In this document: in pieces, positions 48,125 through 59,668 of the stretch
Numbering within the stretch: the stretch's first letter is position 1
Layout of the letters: every line of letters begins with the position of its first letter
Source of the DNA: Cordylochernes scorpioides
Taxonomy: Eukaryota; Arthropoda; Arachnida; Pseudoscorpiones; Chernetidae
Assembly: GCA_030710605.1 (NCBI GenBank)
Contig: CP092865.1
Coordinates: 143,453,081-143,517,080 of the forward strand
DNA length: 64,000 nt
Reading direction: 5' to 3'
Translations under genes and position numbers: made by a program
Notes under the pieces: generated by a model
Seen by the model: only the letters and a program-made list of their open reading frames with translations
What the model was told of the DNA's origin: nothing
The model's database searches: none

Positions 48125-48500
48125 TATATTATTTGAGAAAGATGTTCTAAAATGTTCTCTTATTTAAATATATAATTAAAAGTGTTTTGCCTAGGGGGTT
48201 TGGCTTAATTTTTAAATAATACATAGGTTTATATATAAACATGTATGCTAATGATAAGAGGAACCTTTTAACAAATGACTTCTTTTGATATTCAGCATTA
48301 CTGTAAAGAAATAGGTCAATTTAGGGAATTAAAACAAAGTGAACTTTATCAAGTGGCTGCCTTTTCCTGTTTGTATGGCTGTTTTGTAATTATACGGTCT
48401 TCAAATTAGAAAAGTAAAAAAAAAATGGCCAAAACGTGGCTATAGTGAACCAAAAGCTCAGCACCATTGGGGGTTCACTATAGAGGGGTTTCACTGTACC

Positions 48501-48660
48501 CCTTTGCTAAAATAATATATACTGTTAGGTATACCATCATTTTTGTTTATATTTTTAATGCTTTTAAATTTTATTTTGATTACATTTTTAAAATTGATAC
48601 AAATTTGATATCAAAGTGAAAAAAAAAAAAAAAAAAATACCTATGCTAAACTAATATATA
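48501..48660. repeat. Tandem 139-bp unit split by mariner 2
   Basis: The unit at 48501-48639 (CCTTTGCTAAAATAATATAT ... AAATTTGATATCAA) is followed by a second unit that starts at 48640, is interrupted at 48660 by mariner 2, and resumes at 49983 to about 50080. Removing the mariner and one TA restores the second unit. Confidence 0.85.
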
Positions 48661-49982
48661 CGAGGTGTGTTCAAAAGGTATCGCGACTTTTGTGTTTTTT
48701 CAAAAATTATTTATTCATTCATGAATACCTATTTTGTCCCCTTCAAAGTAATCCCCATGAGATATTATACACTTGTGCCAACGGTTTTTCCAATCTTCGA
48801 AGCACTTCAAAAAATCATTTTTTAAAATCTTTTTCAGCTCCTCCTTCGATGCCGTCTTTATCTCATCAAGCGTAGCGTAACGTCGTCCTTTCAAGGGCCT
48901 CTTCAGTTTAGGGAACAAGAAAAAGTCACAGGGGGCCAGATCTGGAGAATACGGTGGCTGCGGCATCATTAGTGTGTTGTTTTTGGCCAAAAGGTCGCCC
49001 ACAAGCAACGATGTGTGAGCAGGGACGTTATCGTGGTGCAAAAGCCAATTTTTGTTCTTCCACAAATCCAGGCGCTAATGGCGGATTGCTTCGCGCAAAT
49101 TGCGCATAACTTGCAGGTAATATTCCTTATTGACCGTTATACCCTGTGGCAAGAACTCATGATGCACCACGCCCCTGCAATCGAAGAAAACTGTCAGCAA
49201 AACTTTCATATTCGACCGATCTTGGCACACTTTTTTCGGTCTTGGTTCGTGCGGCAGCTTCCATTGAGATGATTGAGCTTTGGTTTCCACGTCATAACCG
49301 TAAAACCCACGCTTCGTCACCAGTTATGACCCTCTGGAGCAAATTTGGGTCGTCGCGGACAGAGTCCAACATCTCATTAGCAATGTTCATGCGATGCTGT
49401 TTTTGGTCGCAATTGAGCAATTTTGGTACGAATTTTGCGGCGACCCGTCTCATGCCCAAATCATTGATAAAAATCGAATGGCACGAGCCAATCGATATGT
49501 TTAGGTCCTCAGCAATTTCTCTAACGGTGATTCGACGATTGGCCAATATCATTTTCTCCACTTCATTAATTTTTTCGTCTGTTGTTGAAGTGCTCGGGCG
49601 TCCGGCACGCTCTTCGTCGTTCACATCTTCTCGGCCTTCTGAGAACATTTTTTACCACTGATAAACGTTGCTTTGGTCCATGGTAGCTTCTCCGTATGCC
49701 ACAGTCAACATTCGGAATGCATCCGCGCACTTAATTTCGTTTTTCACACAAAATTTGATACAGGTTCTTTGATCCTTTTTTTTTAATAGGTAAAAACGAA
49801 GACGATCCAAAACACCTGCAAGCAAAGCAGCTGTCAACAATAAAGTGAACTTTCAAAATGGCCGAGTTTGTCGGCAGAAGTGAGAGACATGAGTACCAAC
49901 ATAAAGCCACAAAAAGATCGAAATTCGAATATACATAACCCGCGAAAATTCAAAATTCGTGATACTTTTTGAACACACCTCG
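48661..49982 (-). mobile_element. Mariner element 2, inverse orientation
   Basis: 1322 bp between TA dinucleotides (48659-48660 and 49983-49984), with inverted ends CGAGGTGTGTTCAAAAGGTA and CGAGGTGTGTTCAAAAAGTA. Same family as mariner 1 and highly similar along its length, but pointing the other way 536 bp downstream. Confidence 0.95.
48715..49810 (-). pseudogene. Mariner 2 transposase, three lesions
   Basis: The same protein as mariner 1. A TAA replaces a tyrosine codon near 49652; an extra T near 49298 shifts the frame in the WVYGYD motif; and a TAG replaces a lysine codon near 49075. The catalytic D,D,D motifs remain readable in three frames. It keeps the G that mariner 1 lost, so the two copies are damaged at different places. 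Confidence 0.93.
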
Positions 49983-50093
49983 TATTGTTATGTATACCAT
50001 CATTTTTTGTTTATATAATTAATATTTTTGAATTTTATTTTTGATTACATTTTTAAAATTGATACAAATTTGAAATCAATTATATGATTATAT

Positions 50094-50523
50094 TGTTGTG
50101 TGTCAACAAGCAACCGACCGAAAATACACGTGACGTTGCAAAATTATCTTAAATTTTGTTTATTTTTTTATTTATCAGAGAAACGGCACCACAGAGATAA
50201 CAGGCACAAGTTGTATTTGACCACGGACCACCGTTTTCGCGGAATGCTTACAAAATACAACGTACCAGTTATCGTTGGACCTTCGTGCATTTTATTTTAT
50301 TTATTTATTTTTCTTTTTATCCTTGCCCGGCGAACGAAAGATGTCTTGTACCAGATCTAAGCCTCCCAACGGCTATACCGCAGAGAATCGGACCTCAACA
50401 ACCCTCCAGAACCGGACCACAAGCCCAGCCCTGGAACGGGCCATGGTGACCATAGCACACCAGGACAATGTACTGGCAACCTACCAATAAATTGAGTTTT
50501 ATATCCCCACTTCAGCCTCATCA
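50094..50523 (+). repeat. Gypsy-3 5' LTR
   Basis: 430 bp; TGTTGTGTGTCAACAAGCAA to CTTCAGCCTCATCA. It has an AATAAA close to its end (about 50486). Confidence 0.95.
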
Positions 50524-50527
50524 CATG

Positions 50528-50544
50528 GGTGGAGATGCTGGGCA
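50528..50544 (+). promoter_or_regulatory. Primer-binding site, tRNA-Ala type
   Basis: GGTGGAGATGCTGGGCA fits the complement of an insect tRNA-Ala 3' end (GGTGGAGATGCGGGGCA as I remember it) at 16 of 17 bases, a few bases after the LTR. Confidence 0.65.
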
Positions 50545-50639
50545 AATGTTAGCTGCATAGACGAAGGAATAGCCAACGCACTAGGATGTGCTAGAATGCC
50601 TTCAAAATAACTTATACGGGGAATAAGTGGGTCAGTAGT

Positions 50640-53600
50640 CTCGAACACGTGCACATACTTGGAGGTCAACATTGATGGTTTCGACATATGTGGCAGGTTC
50701 ACCATAATTCCAGGAAACGGGGAAAAGATTATTTTCGGGCGTCGATATTCTAACAAACTATCATTGCAAAATTATGTTTAGAGACGAATCGGTAGAATTG
50801 TATAGGCCAAAAATAGGCAGGGACGACCACGTGGTAGAACTAAACGAAGAACGGGAACTCGAGAGGTTAGGCACAATTACGAACGATCGGAAAAACCCCA
50901 AACAAAAGTACTGCATACTAGACGACCTTGAAATTGCACCACGTTGTAAAACGAGGGTTAAGTTAAAAGGGCCAACAGTAATGGCGGGCATTTTAGAACC
51001 CCACCCCCGACTGCGTAAGAAGAACGGGGCTACTAATACCATCAGTACACGTTTCTGAAACGGTATCCAAGATATTCATTGATGTCATAAATACTAGGAA
51101 CGAGCCGGTGCGGTTGGTAGCAAACTCCGTGCTTGTTACGATCCGGCGGGGAAATAGCGAATGTTTCTTTCCTAAGTGAACAGGTGGGATACAGTACGAC
51201 GGCCACGTGCAAATACGAACCACAGAAGTTCGATATAAACCCGGAGCTATCGGACAGCGAAAAAATCGACGTACTGGACGTATTGTACAGGTATCGGGAA
51301 CTTTTCTCAGAAGAGTGGAATAAGGCGGCAGATATCGAACCGTACCACATTAAACTTAAAGCGAACACGGAACCAATTCGACAAAAAGCCTATCGCCGCA
51401 GTCCTAAGGAACGTGATATTATAGAGGAACAGGTTAAAGAAATGTGTGAAAAAGGAGTTATTAGGAAATCAACATCTCCATGGGCGAGCCCCGGTCGTTT
51501 TGGTTAAAAATCAGACGGATCCTATAGGTTTTGTGTGGACTATAGAAAAGTTAACAACGTAACCGAAAAATTTTCATATCCATTACCGGATATTACCGAC
51601 TGCCTGGACGTTTAGCGGGAATGAAGTATTTCTCTCACACGGATTTTGTTAGCGGTTATTGGCAGTGTCCACTGGACGAAACAAGCAAGCCAATTACAGC
51701 GTTCACGACAGGTAACGGGTTGTACGAGTTTCAAGTGTTACCCTTTGGTTTAACCGGGGCACCGGGTCATTTCGAAAGAATCATGGATACACTGTTAGCT
51801 GAATTGAAATGGTCCGAGTGTATGGTTTATCTAGATGACGTCATCGTGTACGGAAGAGACATACGTGAACACAACGTGCGGTTAACAAATGTTCTAGAAT
51901 GTTTCCGCGGGGCAGGCTTATCCCTAAAACCATCAAAATGTAGATTCGCCTACCAAAAGTTACCAATTTTGGGACACGTGGTATCGGAAAACGGCGTAGA
52001 ACCGGCTACTGATAAGATCGAGGCGGTTAAGGAATTTCCGATTCCGAAAAATGTCAAGCAAGTTCGTTCGTTTCTGGGACTTTGCGGCTATTATCGCCGT
52101 TTCATAAAAAACTTTTCAAAGATAAGCAAACCGCTGACGTGTTTAACGGAAAAAGATAAGAAATTCGTGATAGGTCCGGCCGAAATAGAAGCTTTCGAAA
52201 CCTTAAAAAAAAAAAATTGACTGAGGAGCCATTCTAGCACACTTCAACCCAGACGCTAGAATAGAAATACATACGGACGCATCAATCGTGGGATTAGGCG
52301 CGGTGCTAATGCAACCGGACAATGACGGGTTTTTGCACCCGATCCACTACTTGTCGAGAACGACATCGAAACACGAGAGTAAATATGGTATCTCAGAACT
52401 AGAGTGTTTAGCAATAGTCTGGGCTCTACAAAAGTTACGGCCGTACATCTTCGGAGAGAATTCAAAGTCGTAACCGACCATAGCGCGTTAACGTGGCTAG
52501 CTAACGTACGTGACCCGTGCTCAAGACTTACTAGATGGGGGTTAAAACTCATGGAGCACGACTTTGAAATAGTCCACCGCGCAGGGAGGAAGAACGTTGC
52601 ACCGGACGCACTCTCACGCAACCCGTTCCACAAAAACGATACGAACGTCGAAGACAACTTCAACGATTTAACGGCATGCACAGTACGGATCGACGAAAAC
52701 GGACAAAATGAAGACACGTTTTGCCGCGATATTACCGGGAAACTACCAGACGCTAAAACACGGGACGAATATAAAAAAATAAACGGGATCCTTTATAAAA
52801 AGAACCATGCAACACAAGGTAACCAATGGTTGGTCGTAGCACCAAAGCAAAGCGTATCCGAAATAATGAAAACAGCGCACGATATACCCGAGGCAGGACA
52901 CATGGGGGTAGCGAAGACGGTCCACCGTATTAAGCAACGGTTCTACTGGAAAGGTCTGGAAGAAGACGTGCGGAAATACGTTCGGTCGTGCAAAGTGTGC
53001 CAGGCCTTCAAACCACAGATGTTCAAACCCGCAGCCCCGCTAGAACCGTTACCACCAGCAACAGACATCTGGGAACGAGTGGGAATAGACCACCAAGGTC
53101 CTTTCAAAAAATCGGTAGAAGGCTACGAACATATTCTAACGATCGTAGACCATTTTAGTAAATACGCACTCGCAATCCCGGTAAAAGATACAAAGGCGGA
53201 AACCACGTGCAACGCACTCTCAGACAATCTGCTCTACGTTTTTGGTACTCCGAAATGCATAATATCCGATCAAGGCAAATCTTTCGATTCGAGTACTTTT
53301 AGAGACTTTACACGGTTGTACGGGATTTAAACATATTATGGCTTCCGCGGCACACCCGCAAACAAACGGCTTATGCGAAAAACTCAACGGCATCATAAAA
53401 AACGGCATCAGAGTTTATCTCGAGGACGATCACGCCGAATGGCCGAGATTCGTAAAAACGGCGACTTTTGCGTATAACTCGTCCATTCAGTCGTCGACAC
53501 AGGTGACACCGCATAAGTTGATATTTGGCGTAGAACCGAGGACGTCCCTAGACGTAGGACTACCAACCGTCGACGAGCCAGTAAAAACTTACGACGAATA

Positions 53601-53935
53601 CGTGACCAACCGCATTTTAGAAAACGAGAGATTAAAGAAAATGCCGACGAAAACTACCGAGACCGGACAATGATGACGAAGTGTCAGTATGACCTGCGAA
53701 CCGTGACCGCTTCCGGAAGTTTGAAGTGGGCGACCTGGTACTACTGGAGTCGTCCCGCAGGAAACCAGGGAAAACGGAGAAATTTCTACCGAAATACGTA
53801 GGACCGTACGTAGTAACGGATAGAATCAAGGAAACGACATATAGGTTACGACCACAGGACGGACGCAACGAAAATAGTAGGCGCCAGAGCACGTTAGCGC
53901 ACGTGTCGAGACTTAAGGAATTTCTAGAAAGATAA
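50640..53935 (+). pseudogene. pol: Gypsy-3 Pol, at least six frame breaks
   Basis: Readable pieces in order are: the protease tail (FTIIPGNGEKIIFGR); a linker; RT from EPIRQKAYRRSPKERDIIEE through [10 protein letters not shown] and HTDFVSGYWQ to the catalytic MVYLDDVIVYG; RNase H ([32 protein letters not shown]); integrase zinc domain (AGHMGVAKTVH then CKVCQAFKP); DDE core (VGIDHQGPF, CIISDQGKSF, TNGLCEKLNG); and the GPYVVTDRI tail ending at 53935. The frame changes near 51090, 51500, 51620, 52215, 52440, 53330 and 53670. Catalytic residues are nevertheless conserved. Confidence 0.93.
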
Positions 53936-53978
53936 CGGCGACTCGAGGGACCGAGTCTAAGATAAGGAGGGGGGGTGG

Positions 53979-54407
53979 TGTTGTGTGTCAACAAGCAACC
54001 GACCGAAAATACACGTGACGTTGCAAAATTATCTTAAATTTTGTTTATTTTTTTATTTATCAGAGAAACGGCACCACAGAGATAACAGGCACAAGTTGTA
54101 TTTGACCACGGACCACCGTTTTCGCGGAATGCTTACAAAATACAACGTACCAGTTATCGTTGGACCTTCGTGCATTTTATTTTATTTATTTATTTTTCTT
54201 TTTATCCTTGCCCGGCGAACGAAAGATGTCTTGTACCAGATCTAACCCTCCCAACGGCTATACCGCAGAGAATCGGACCTCAACAACCCTCCAGAACCGG
54301 ACCACAAGCCCAGCCCTGGAACGGGCCATGGTGACCATAGCCCACCAGGACAATGTACTGCAACCTACCAATAAATTGAGTTTTATATCCCCACTTCAGC
54401 CTCATCA
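53979..54407 (+). repeat. Gypsy-3 3' LTR
   Basis: 429 bp, almost identical to 50094-50523, preceded by the purine tract at about 53964-53978. Confidence 0.95.
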
Positions 54408-54411
54408 ATAT

Positions 54412-55700
54412 AAAACCTGAAAATACCTCAATTTTAATGATTCATTAAATTTATTCAATTTTAGAAATATAGGAAGAGAGTTCTTAAGATAGTAAATATG
54501 TCTGTGCAAATTTTAAAAGATTCAAAAAATGGTTTAAATATTCCTATAATGCACAATAAGGTCTAAATTACAAAGACTGTGGAATATTTTTTCAATGCAC
54601 ATGAAAAACATGGTTGGTTACTATCATTTAAAAAAAACAACCCAAACCTGTGTATTATTGTATAACTTGATATAATTCGGATTTTAAGAAGTTAGATGTA
54701 TTGGGATGGAAGGATAAAGCGAAGAAGCAGCCAATTATAGAAGCTGAACATTGCTTTTAAACTGCGATAAGTTATTCCATTGATAAAAAAAAAAGAGTTG
54801 AACAAAGATTATACATTATGTGGAAAAATTGTACAAATGTGACATTGTACTGGATAAGGGGCATAAATTAAGAAAAAACATTGCATTCCACTAAAATGCA
54901 ATTTCCATTGTAATATAATATATGGAGTGTGAATTAAGGAACAAAAGTTTAATATAATTTAAAATAGTGTTTAATTTAGATGGAAAATTTGCCGGGAGGA
55001 AATTAATCCATAGAAGCAATGGGCACTTCTCCCGTCAAAATAGACGTCAAAACTAGACGCCATCTATGTTTAATTTATTGAAATGTTACTAACACATTTT
55101 TTTAATGAGATCATACGAATTATAAATTCATTAAACACTATGAAGATGGTGAGTAGATAATACAAGGTAACATAAAAGGTAAATATTATCAGATAAGAGC
55201 TGTTTACACATATCTATATTATTTAAGATTAAAAAAAAATAAAAGTTAATGCAAAATAGCTTATCTTTTATTTTTATATATATATTTTTTAAATCAACAA
55301 ATGTGATATTGAAGTATTTACGCCTATTACTTAAAAAATAGCTTGAAACCCTAATATGATTGAATGGAGATATGAAAGAAGACAGAGGAGAAAAAAAACA
55401 ATTAGAATTTGGACTAAAATTTTACAAATTTAAATGTATTAATCAACAGAGTTCTTAAAATTTATATAAACAAAGTGTTTGATGTACGAGGTAAAAGCGA
55501 TGTTATATTATATTATTATATTATATTATATATGGCTTGTAGCCAGCTAGCTAACCCTAGCACAAAGACACTGACAGTTACTCGAGGACCAGAAAGGGTT
55601 GAGAACATTTATTTTGAAGGTCATTAGTAACTCATAACAAATTTGTATTTATTGCTTAATTCATATTACTGTTAATATATAACAAGTGTTTTAAATTTTG
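54412..55700. other. No gene recognised
   Basis: AT-rich unique-looking sequence with TA/TTA-rich tracts near 55505-55535. I see no protein, RNA or repeat signal that I can name. Confidence 0.5.
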
Positions 55701-55714
55701 GGGGTATGGATCCT

Positions 55715-56110
55715 GAGAAATACATACCCAGAAACACCACTTTTGGCAGAAATAACAGGACTTATACGACTGTGAATTGAGCCAGAGATTGGATGGCATG
55801 TATAGGTATTGCTTATCGTGCAGCTTCAACACAATACCTCAGTTAATTGACAGTAGTGACTGCCATGAGGTAACAAGCCAGACGCTCAGCAACCTTTGAC
55901 CAGATGTTTTCCATTTGTCAGTGTTAAAAGAGAGAATGTATTAGCCAGTCAAACATTCTCTGCATGTAAAAAGGCCTATAAAATACCAACATCATGCAGT
56001 AGTGAATCTTTTGCATAAAACATAGAGTTGCCCAGGACTCAAAAAAAGATGACTTCCACAGAGACATCAGAATTGCAACAGGGATTTTCAAAGGGCCATT
56101 ATTGTGGTCA
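55715..56110 (-). pseudogene. Tc1-like transposase remnant, strongly decayed
   Basis: On the minus strand an HDVGIL..AFLHAENV-type stretch is followed by MENIWSKVAERLAC, then LRYCVEAA, IPIHAIQSL and RISPVISAKSGVSGYVF, with frameshifts and stops between them. This succession matches the C-terminal part of arthropod Tc1-like transposases (last DDE motif region, then a helix-rich tail ending GG-x-GY-x-F). It is a different subfamily from the fragment at 36817. Confidence 0.65.
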
Positions 56111-56574
56111 AAAGGTAACTGAGACATATTCAATGCATTTCACATATTGTTTTCGGCATTGCATACGATTGCTTTCACCTGGATGATTTAGTGTAACTTA
56201 AGCGGCTGCTAGTTCATCTTAAAGTAAACGATGAGGTGACTTAGAACAAAATGTTATTTTATTTGAAAAGGAGAGACATGCACACAAAAGGGTTCCATAG
56301 TCCTAAAAGCAAAAAGTGCTATACAAAAATTCTTTAAAAGTTTGTTTTTAAATCAATCTTTTGTCCTTTTCTTTATTTTTTCTAATTTTTTTTTCACATT
56401 TTTCCGATTGTATTCATTTATTTTGATCAATACATTAATTATTAGTTTTCCTCTTTTTTTAAACAGGCATTAATGCAATTTTCCTCTTTTACAAAAAACT
56501 TATTTATGAAATATTCTGAAAAAAAAAAGTTCCAATGATATCTCTCTCTCAATTCATATTAATTAAAATATATT

Positions 56575-56902
56575 ACAATAGTATATAACTCTGCCCTTGC
56601 CGGTCCCAAGCCCGGATGAAAAAGGAGGAGGGGGAGCAGTAACAAGCTCACTAAAAAAACCTGGCTGAGCTGGCCCGGCTGATAGTACCCTGTAAGGGCT
56701 CCTAATCCAGGGATACAGAATGAGCAGTGTTTGTACTCCCATGTTAGGAGCGGCTGCACGTGGCGTCTGTTCCTCATGTCAGAGGCGGGCATTTATTTTG
56801 GAGCTAAGTCGGCATGCTACTGAGTAGTGCTCCCAGTCTTAATGACAAAGGCAGACGCATTCTACTTCCACCCAGTGTGGAGATAAGAAAGAAGAAGAAG
56901 AC
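56575..56902. repeat. GC-richer island, probable interspersed-repeat piece
   Basis: From CTGCCCTTGCCGGTCCCAAG to AAGAAAGAAGAAGAAGAC the sequence is clearly richer in GC than its surroundings and ends in a short GAA-type tail. That is the usual look of a LINE 3' end. No protein was recognised, so the family is open. Confidence 0.4.
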
Positions 56903-57177
56903 AATAGTATATTATTCACTAGAGTGAATTTGTCAAATCATCTAACAGAGTTTAATTCATGGCATCTTAATTTTCAATGAAATATTTTTTTACTTATCCC
57001 TATTACACGTGGTACAGGCTCTGATAATCATGGTGGGTAGAAGTTGGCGACTGCTTTTACTGTGTCTATACATGTGAAAAGTTGTTCGACTTTGCACTTG
57101 CAAATATGCCATAGCCCCGTTTGTTTACTTGCACTCACTGGTGGGGTTGCACTTTTGCAAGAATCGGGGCCATTGGA

Positions 57178-57290
57178 GCTTTTTTTTTTTTTTTTTAATC
57201 AGAAAAAAGTGCCGAATGCCGGAATCAAACCCAGGTCGTAGCGGTCGAAATCCAACTTTTTTAAACCATTCTTCCACCGCTCTCTTCCTC
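57178..57290 (-). mobile_element. tRNA-derived SINE-like fragment
   Basis: On the minus strand there is a tRNA-like stretch with a B-box-like GGGTTTGATTCCGGC, preceded by GAGCGGTGGAAGAATGGTTT as a weak A-box region. About 12 bases after the tRNA-like part comes a run of about 18 A (T run at 57180-57198 on the plus strand). A tRNA head plus A tail suggests a short SINE. The anticodon arm does not fold well. Confidence 0.5.
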
Positions 57291-58053
57291 TCTCTCTCAT
57301 CAAACTAAGCTGTATCCAAAGAGAATCCATATAGTTTTTCTTGAAAACCCTATTTACTAACAACGACCACTCGCTGGAGAGCGTTTTAACATTATTCAAT
57401 CTTGAGGACAAGAAACCAGATAAGATTATGTTACACTGTCTGATAAGTGTTAGTTACTCAATTTCAAGATGTTGTCATGTAGAAAATTAAGAAAAACAAA
57501 CTTCAGAATGACGCAGCAATTTATTAAAGGCATAAGCACAAACTGAAATTGATAAAATACAAGAGAGCAATGAGGGAAGTTTAGGCAGAGTGATAAATAC
57601 ATGTATATAAACATCAAAATTAATAATATGTATATAAAATAATAAATACTTTGCTTCATAGCTCCTTCCCTATTGGGGCTGTGACCCACAGCTTGCAGAT
57701 ATATATATTTCTATAAAATGTCCAAGTGTCTGAATTAAAATGAAAAATGTCTGAATTAAAATTGAAAATATCTAATAAAAATGAAAAATGTCTAAATATA
57801 AATTAAAATTGTCTAATTAAAAAGTTAAAAACCTATATATACAATTTTTTCGGAATTTTTTCCTCATATTTTTTTCCAAATATTAATAGATAAATTCATT
57901 TTTACATTTATTTTTGATTCTACAATAGATTTTTTGTCTTCAAATGTTATTTATCATCATTAAATTGTTCATTTGTTTAGATTGTTTTTTAGATAACTGT
58001 TAGAGTGGTTAGTTATGTATGTCATTATTATCAATTGTTGAAAACTTTATCAC

Positions 58054-58125
58054 AATTGTAAGTATAGCTTTGTTACAGTTGTTATTTTGATTTTTCACAT
58101 TTATATAACAGCTAGTGTTGCAAGT
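58054..58125. repeat. Flanking direct repeat, left copy
   Basis: AATTGTAAGTATAGCTTTGT... AACAGCTAGTGTTG recurs imperfectly at 60594-60660. The two copies bracket the Helitron-like repeats, mariner 3 and the tRNA-Gly units. Confidence 0.7.
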
Positions 58126-58158
58126 TGTATTTGTCAGTATAGTCAATTATTGAGATTA

Positions 58159-58345
58159 CTAGACGAATGGCCCGGGCAACGCCCGGGTTTTAACCCGAGT
58201 GCGTATATATTTAAAAACGTTTTAATTCAAATACTATTCGTTACAATTATAAATTGGCGCTATGGATGTCACTCTTGTGAAACATCCCGTTCCAAACTGT
58301 GTGTTTTTAAAATGTTTTAATTAAAATACTATTCGTTACAATTTA
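58159..58345 (-). mobile_element. Helitron-like 3' terminus with tandem 95-bp units
   Basis: Read on the minus strand, a GC hairpin (CCCGGGC/GCCCGGG, loop of 3, at 58171-58187) is followed 8 bases later by CTAG (58159-58162) and then T. Helitrons end in CTRR a few bases after a hairpin and insert before T, so this fits a Helitron 3' end. The sequence to the right contains a 95-bp unit (ATACTATTCGTTACAATT and GATGTCACTCTTGTGAAAC) repeated in tandem; the second unit is split by mariner 3 and resumes at 59669. Confidence 0.55.
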
Positions 58346-59668
58346 CAAGGTGCGTTCATTAATTTCCAGGACTGTTCTGTATCTTTGAAAAAATAAAACA
58401 AATAAAAAAACTAATTTAATATTTTTCAATATATGCCCCTCCTGCCTCAATACACCTGCTTCATCTTTTTTTCCAAATGTCGAAGCAGGAGATAATATCA
58501 CTTTTTGAGAGGTTCCTCAAGGTTGCCTTCGATTCATCTTGTATCTTATCAACGTTGTCAAATTTCCTTCCTTTTAACTTCATTTTAAATTTAGGATAGA
58601 GGAAAAAGTCATTGGGGGCTAAGTCGGGGGAATAGGGTGGATGAGGGATCTGTATGGTTGAATGCTTGGCCAAGAACTGCAAAACAACATGGGCTGTGTG
58701 CGGCCCGCGCATTATCGACGTGAAGTATCCAGTCATTGTTTGCCATCTTTCAGGTCTTTTAAGGCGCACTGCCTCCCTTAAGCGCCTCATTATCCCCAAA
58801 TAAACCTCTTGATTAATTGTACGTCCGAAGGATTAAATTCATGGTGAACCAAACCATTAATACCAAAAAATGTAACAAGCTATGTCTTGACTTTGGATTT
58901 TGTAAATCGTGCCCTTTTGGGTTTCGGTTCCCCTCTTTCAATCCATTGGCTGGATTGACGTTTGGTTTCCGGGTCATACTGATACACCCATGTCTCATCC
59001 CAGGTAATGTTTTTTGCATCCATTCTGGATCGGTCCGAGTCATTTCCAACAATGTTTTGCAGACATCCATTCTAACCTCCTTTTGTTCCTCTGTTAGAAT
59101 CCGGGGAACAAATTTTGAAGACGTCCGGATCAAGTCCAAATCTTCTGTTACTATTTGATGACACAGTCCTACAGATAGTCCCGTCTCTGAAGATAAGTCT
59201 TTAATAGAAATTCTTCTGTTAGATTTAATTAATTCCTTTATTTTGAAGCTTGTTTTCCTCGCAACGTAATGATCTTGGACGCCCAGTATGCTGATCATCG
59301 TTTACCTTTTCCCGACCTTTTAGGAAGCGTGAAAACCATTCAAAAGTTCTTGAACATGATAAAGCTGCATCGCCAAAAGCTTCTTTAAATGAATTCATGC
59401 GTCTCAGTAGCACTTTTTTCAATTTAAAAAAACAAAACTTAATGCAGATTCTCTGCTCTTCGAAAATGGCCATTTCAAAATTAGAAATGCGAACCTTACA
59501 AGGAAGTTGTTTTGTTCTATTTTTAGATCGGCGCGTGCGCTACGAGACTCGTGCTTTCAGTCTGGTGTGGTCGAATGTCCAATATTTACTCTGTATAAAA
59601 TTTTTTTCATTAGCTTTTTTATTTATTTTATTTTTTAACCAGTCCTGGAAATTAATGAACGCACCTTG
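58346..59668 (-). mobile_element. Mariner element 3 (different subfamily), decayed
   Basis: 1323 bp with inverted ends CAAGGTGCGTTCATTAATTT on both sides, flanked by TA (58344-58345 and 59669-59670). Minus-strand pieces encode a mariner transposase. The terminal repeats and protein differ clearly from mariners 1 and 2. Confidence 0.93.
58461..59473 (-). pseudogene. Mariner 3 transposase, several frameshifts
   Basis: It starts near 59473 (MAIFEEQRICIKFCFFKLKK) and continues in another frame with the helix-turn-helix region (SNRRISIKDLSSETGLSVG, FVPRILTEEQKEVRMDVC). After further frame changes around 59010 and 58800 it reaches REAVRLKRPERW and the last catalytic motif, HPPYSPDLAPNDFFLYPKFK. 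The HDNA motif near 58720 is frame-broken. It cannot be functional. Confidence 0.92.

Larger units (their letters stand above)
45764..48496. mobile_element. Pogo/Tigger-like DNA transposon with nested mariner
   Basis: The left end CAGTAAAACCCCGCTAATAC and the inverse of the right end, CAGTGAAACCCCTCTATAGT, form terminal inverted repeats, each flanked by TA. The CAGTRAAACC start, TA target and repeated TATAACGAAC subterminal words are typical of pogo/Tigger. Without the mariner (46806-48124) the element is about 1.4 kb. A short peptide start (MASKIKKRNKEW) near 46160 might be the decayed transposase N-terminus, but nothing else is readable. Confidence 0.75.
50094..54407 (+). mobile_element. 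Ty3/gypsy element lacking gag (Gypsy-3)
   Basis: LTRs at 50094-50523 and 53979-54407 differ at about three positions including one single-base gap. The target duplication is ATAT (50090-50093 and 54408-54411). There is a tRNA-Ala-like primer site and a strong purine tract AAGGAGGGGGGGTGG before the 3' LTR. The interior is only about 3.45 kb. It starts with a remnant of the protease region and then carries a frame-riddled pol. No gag frame exists, so the copy depends on proteins supplied in trans. Confidence 0.94.
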
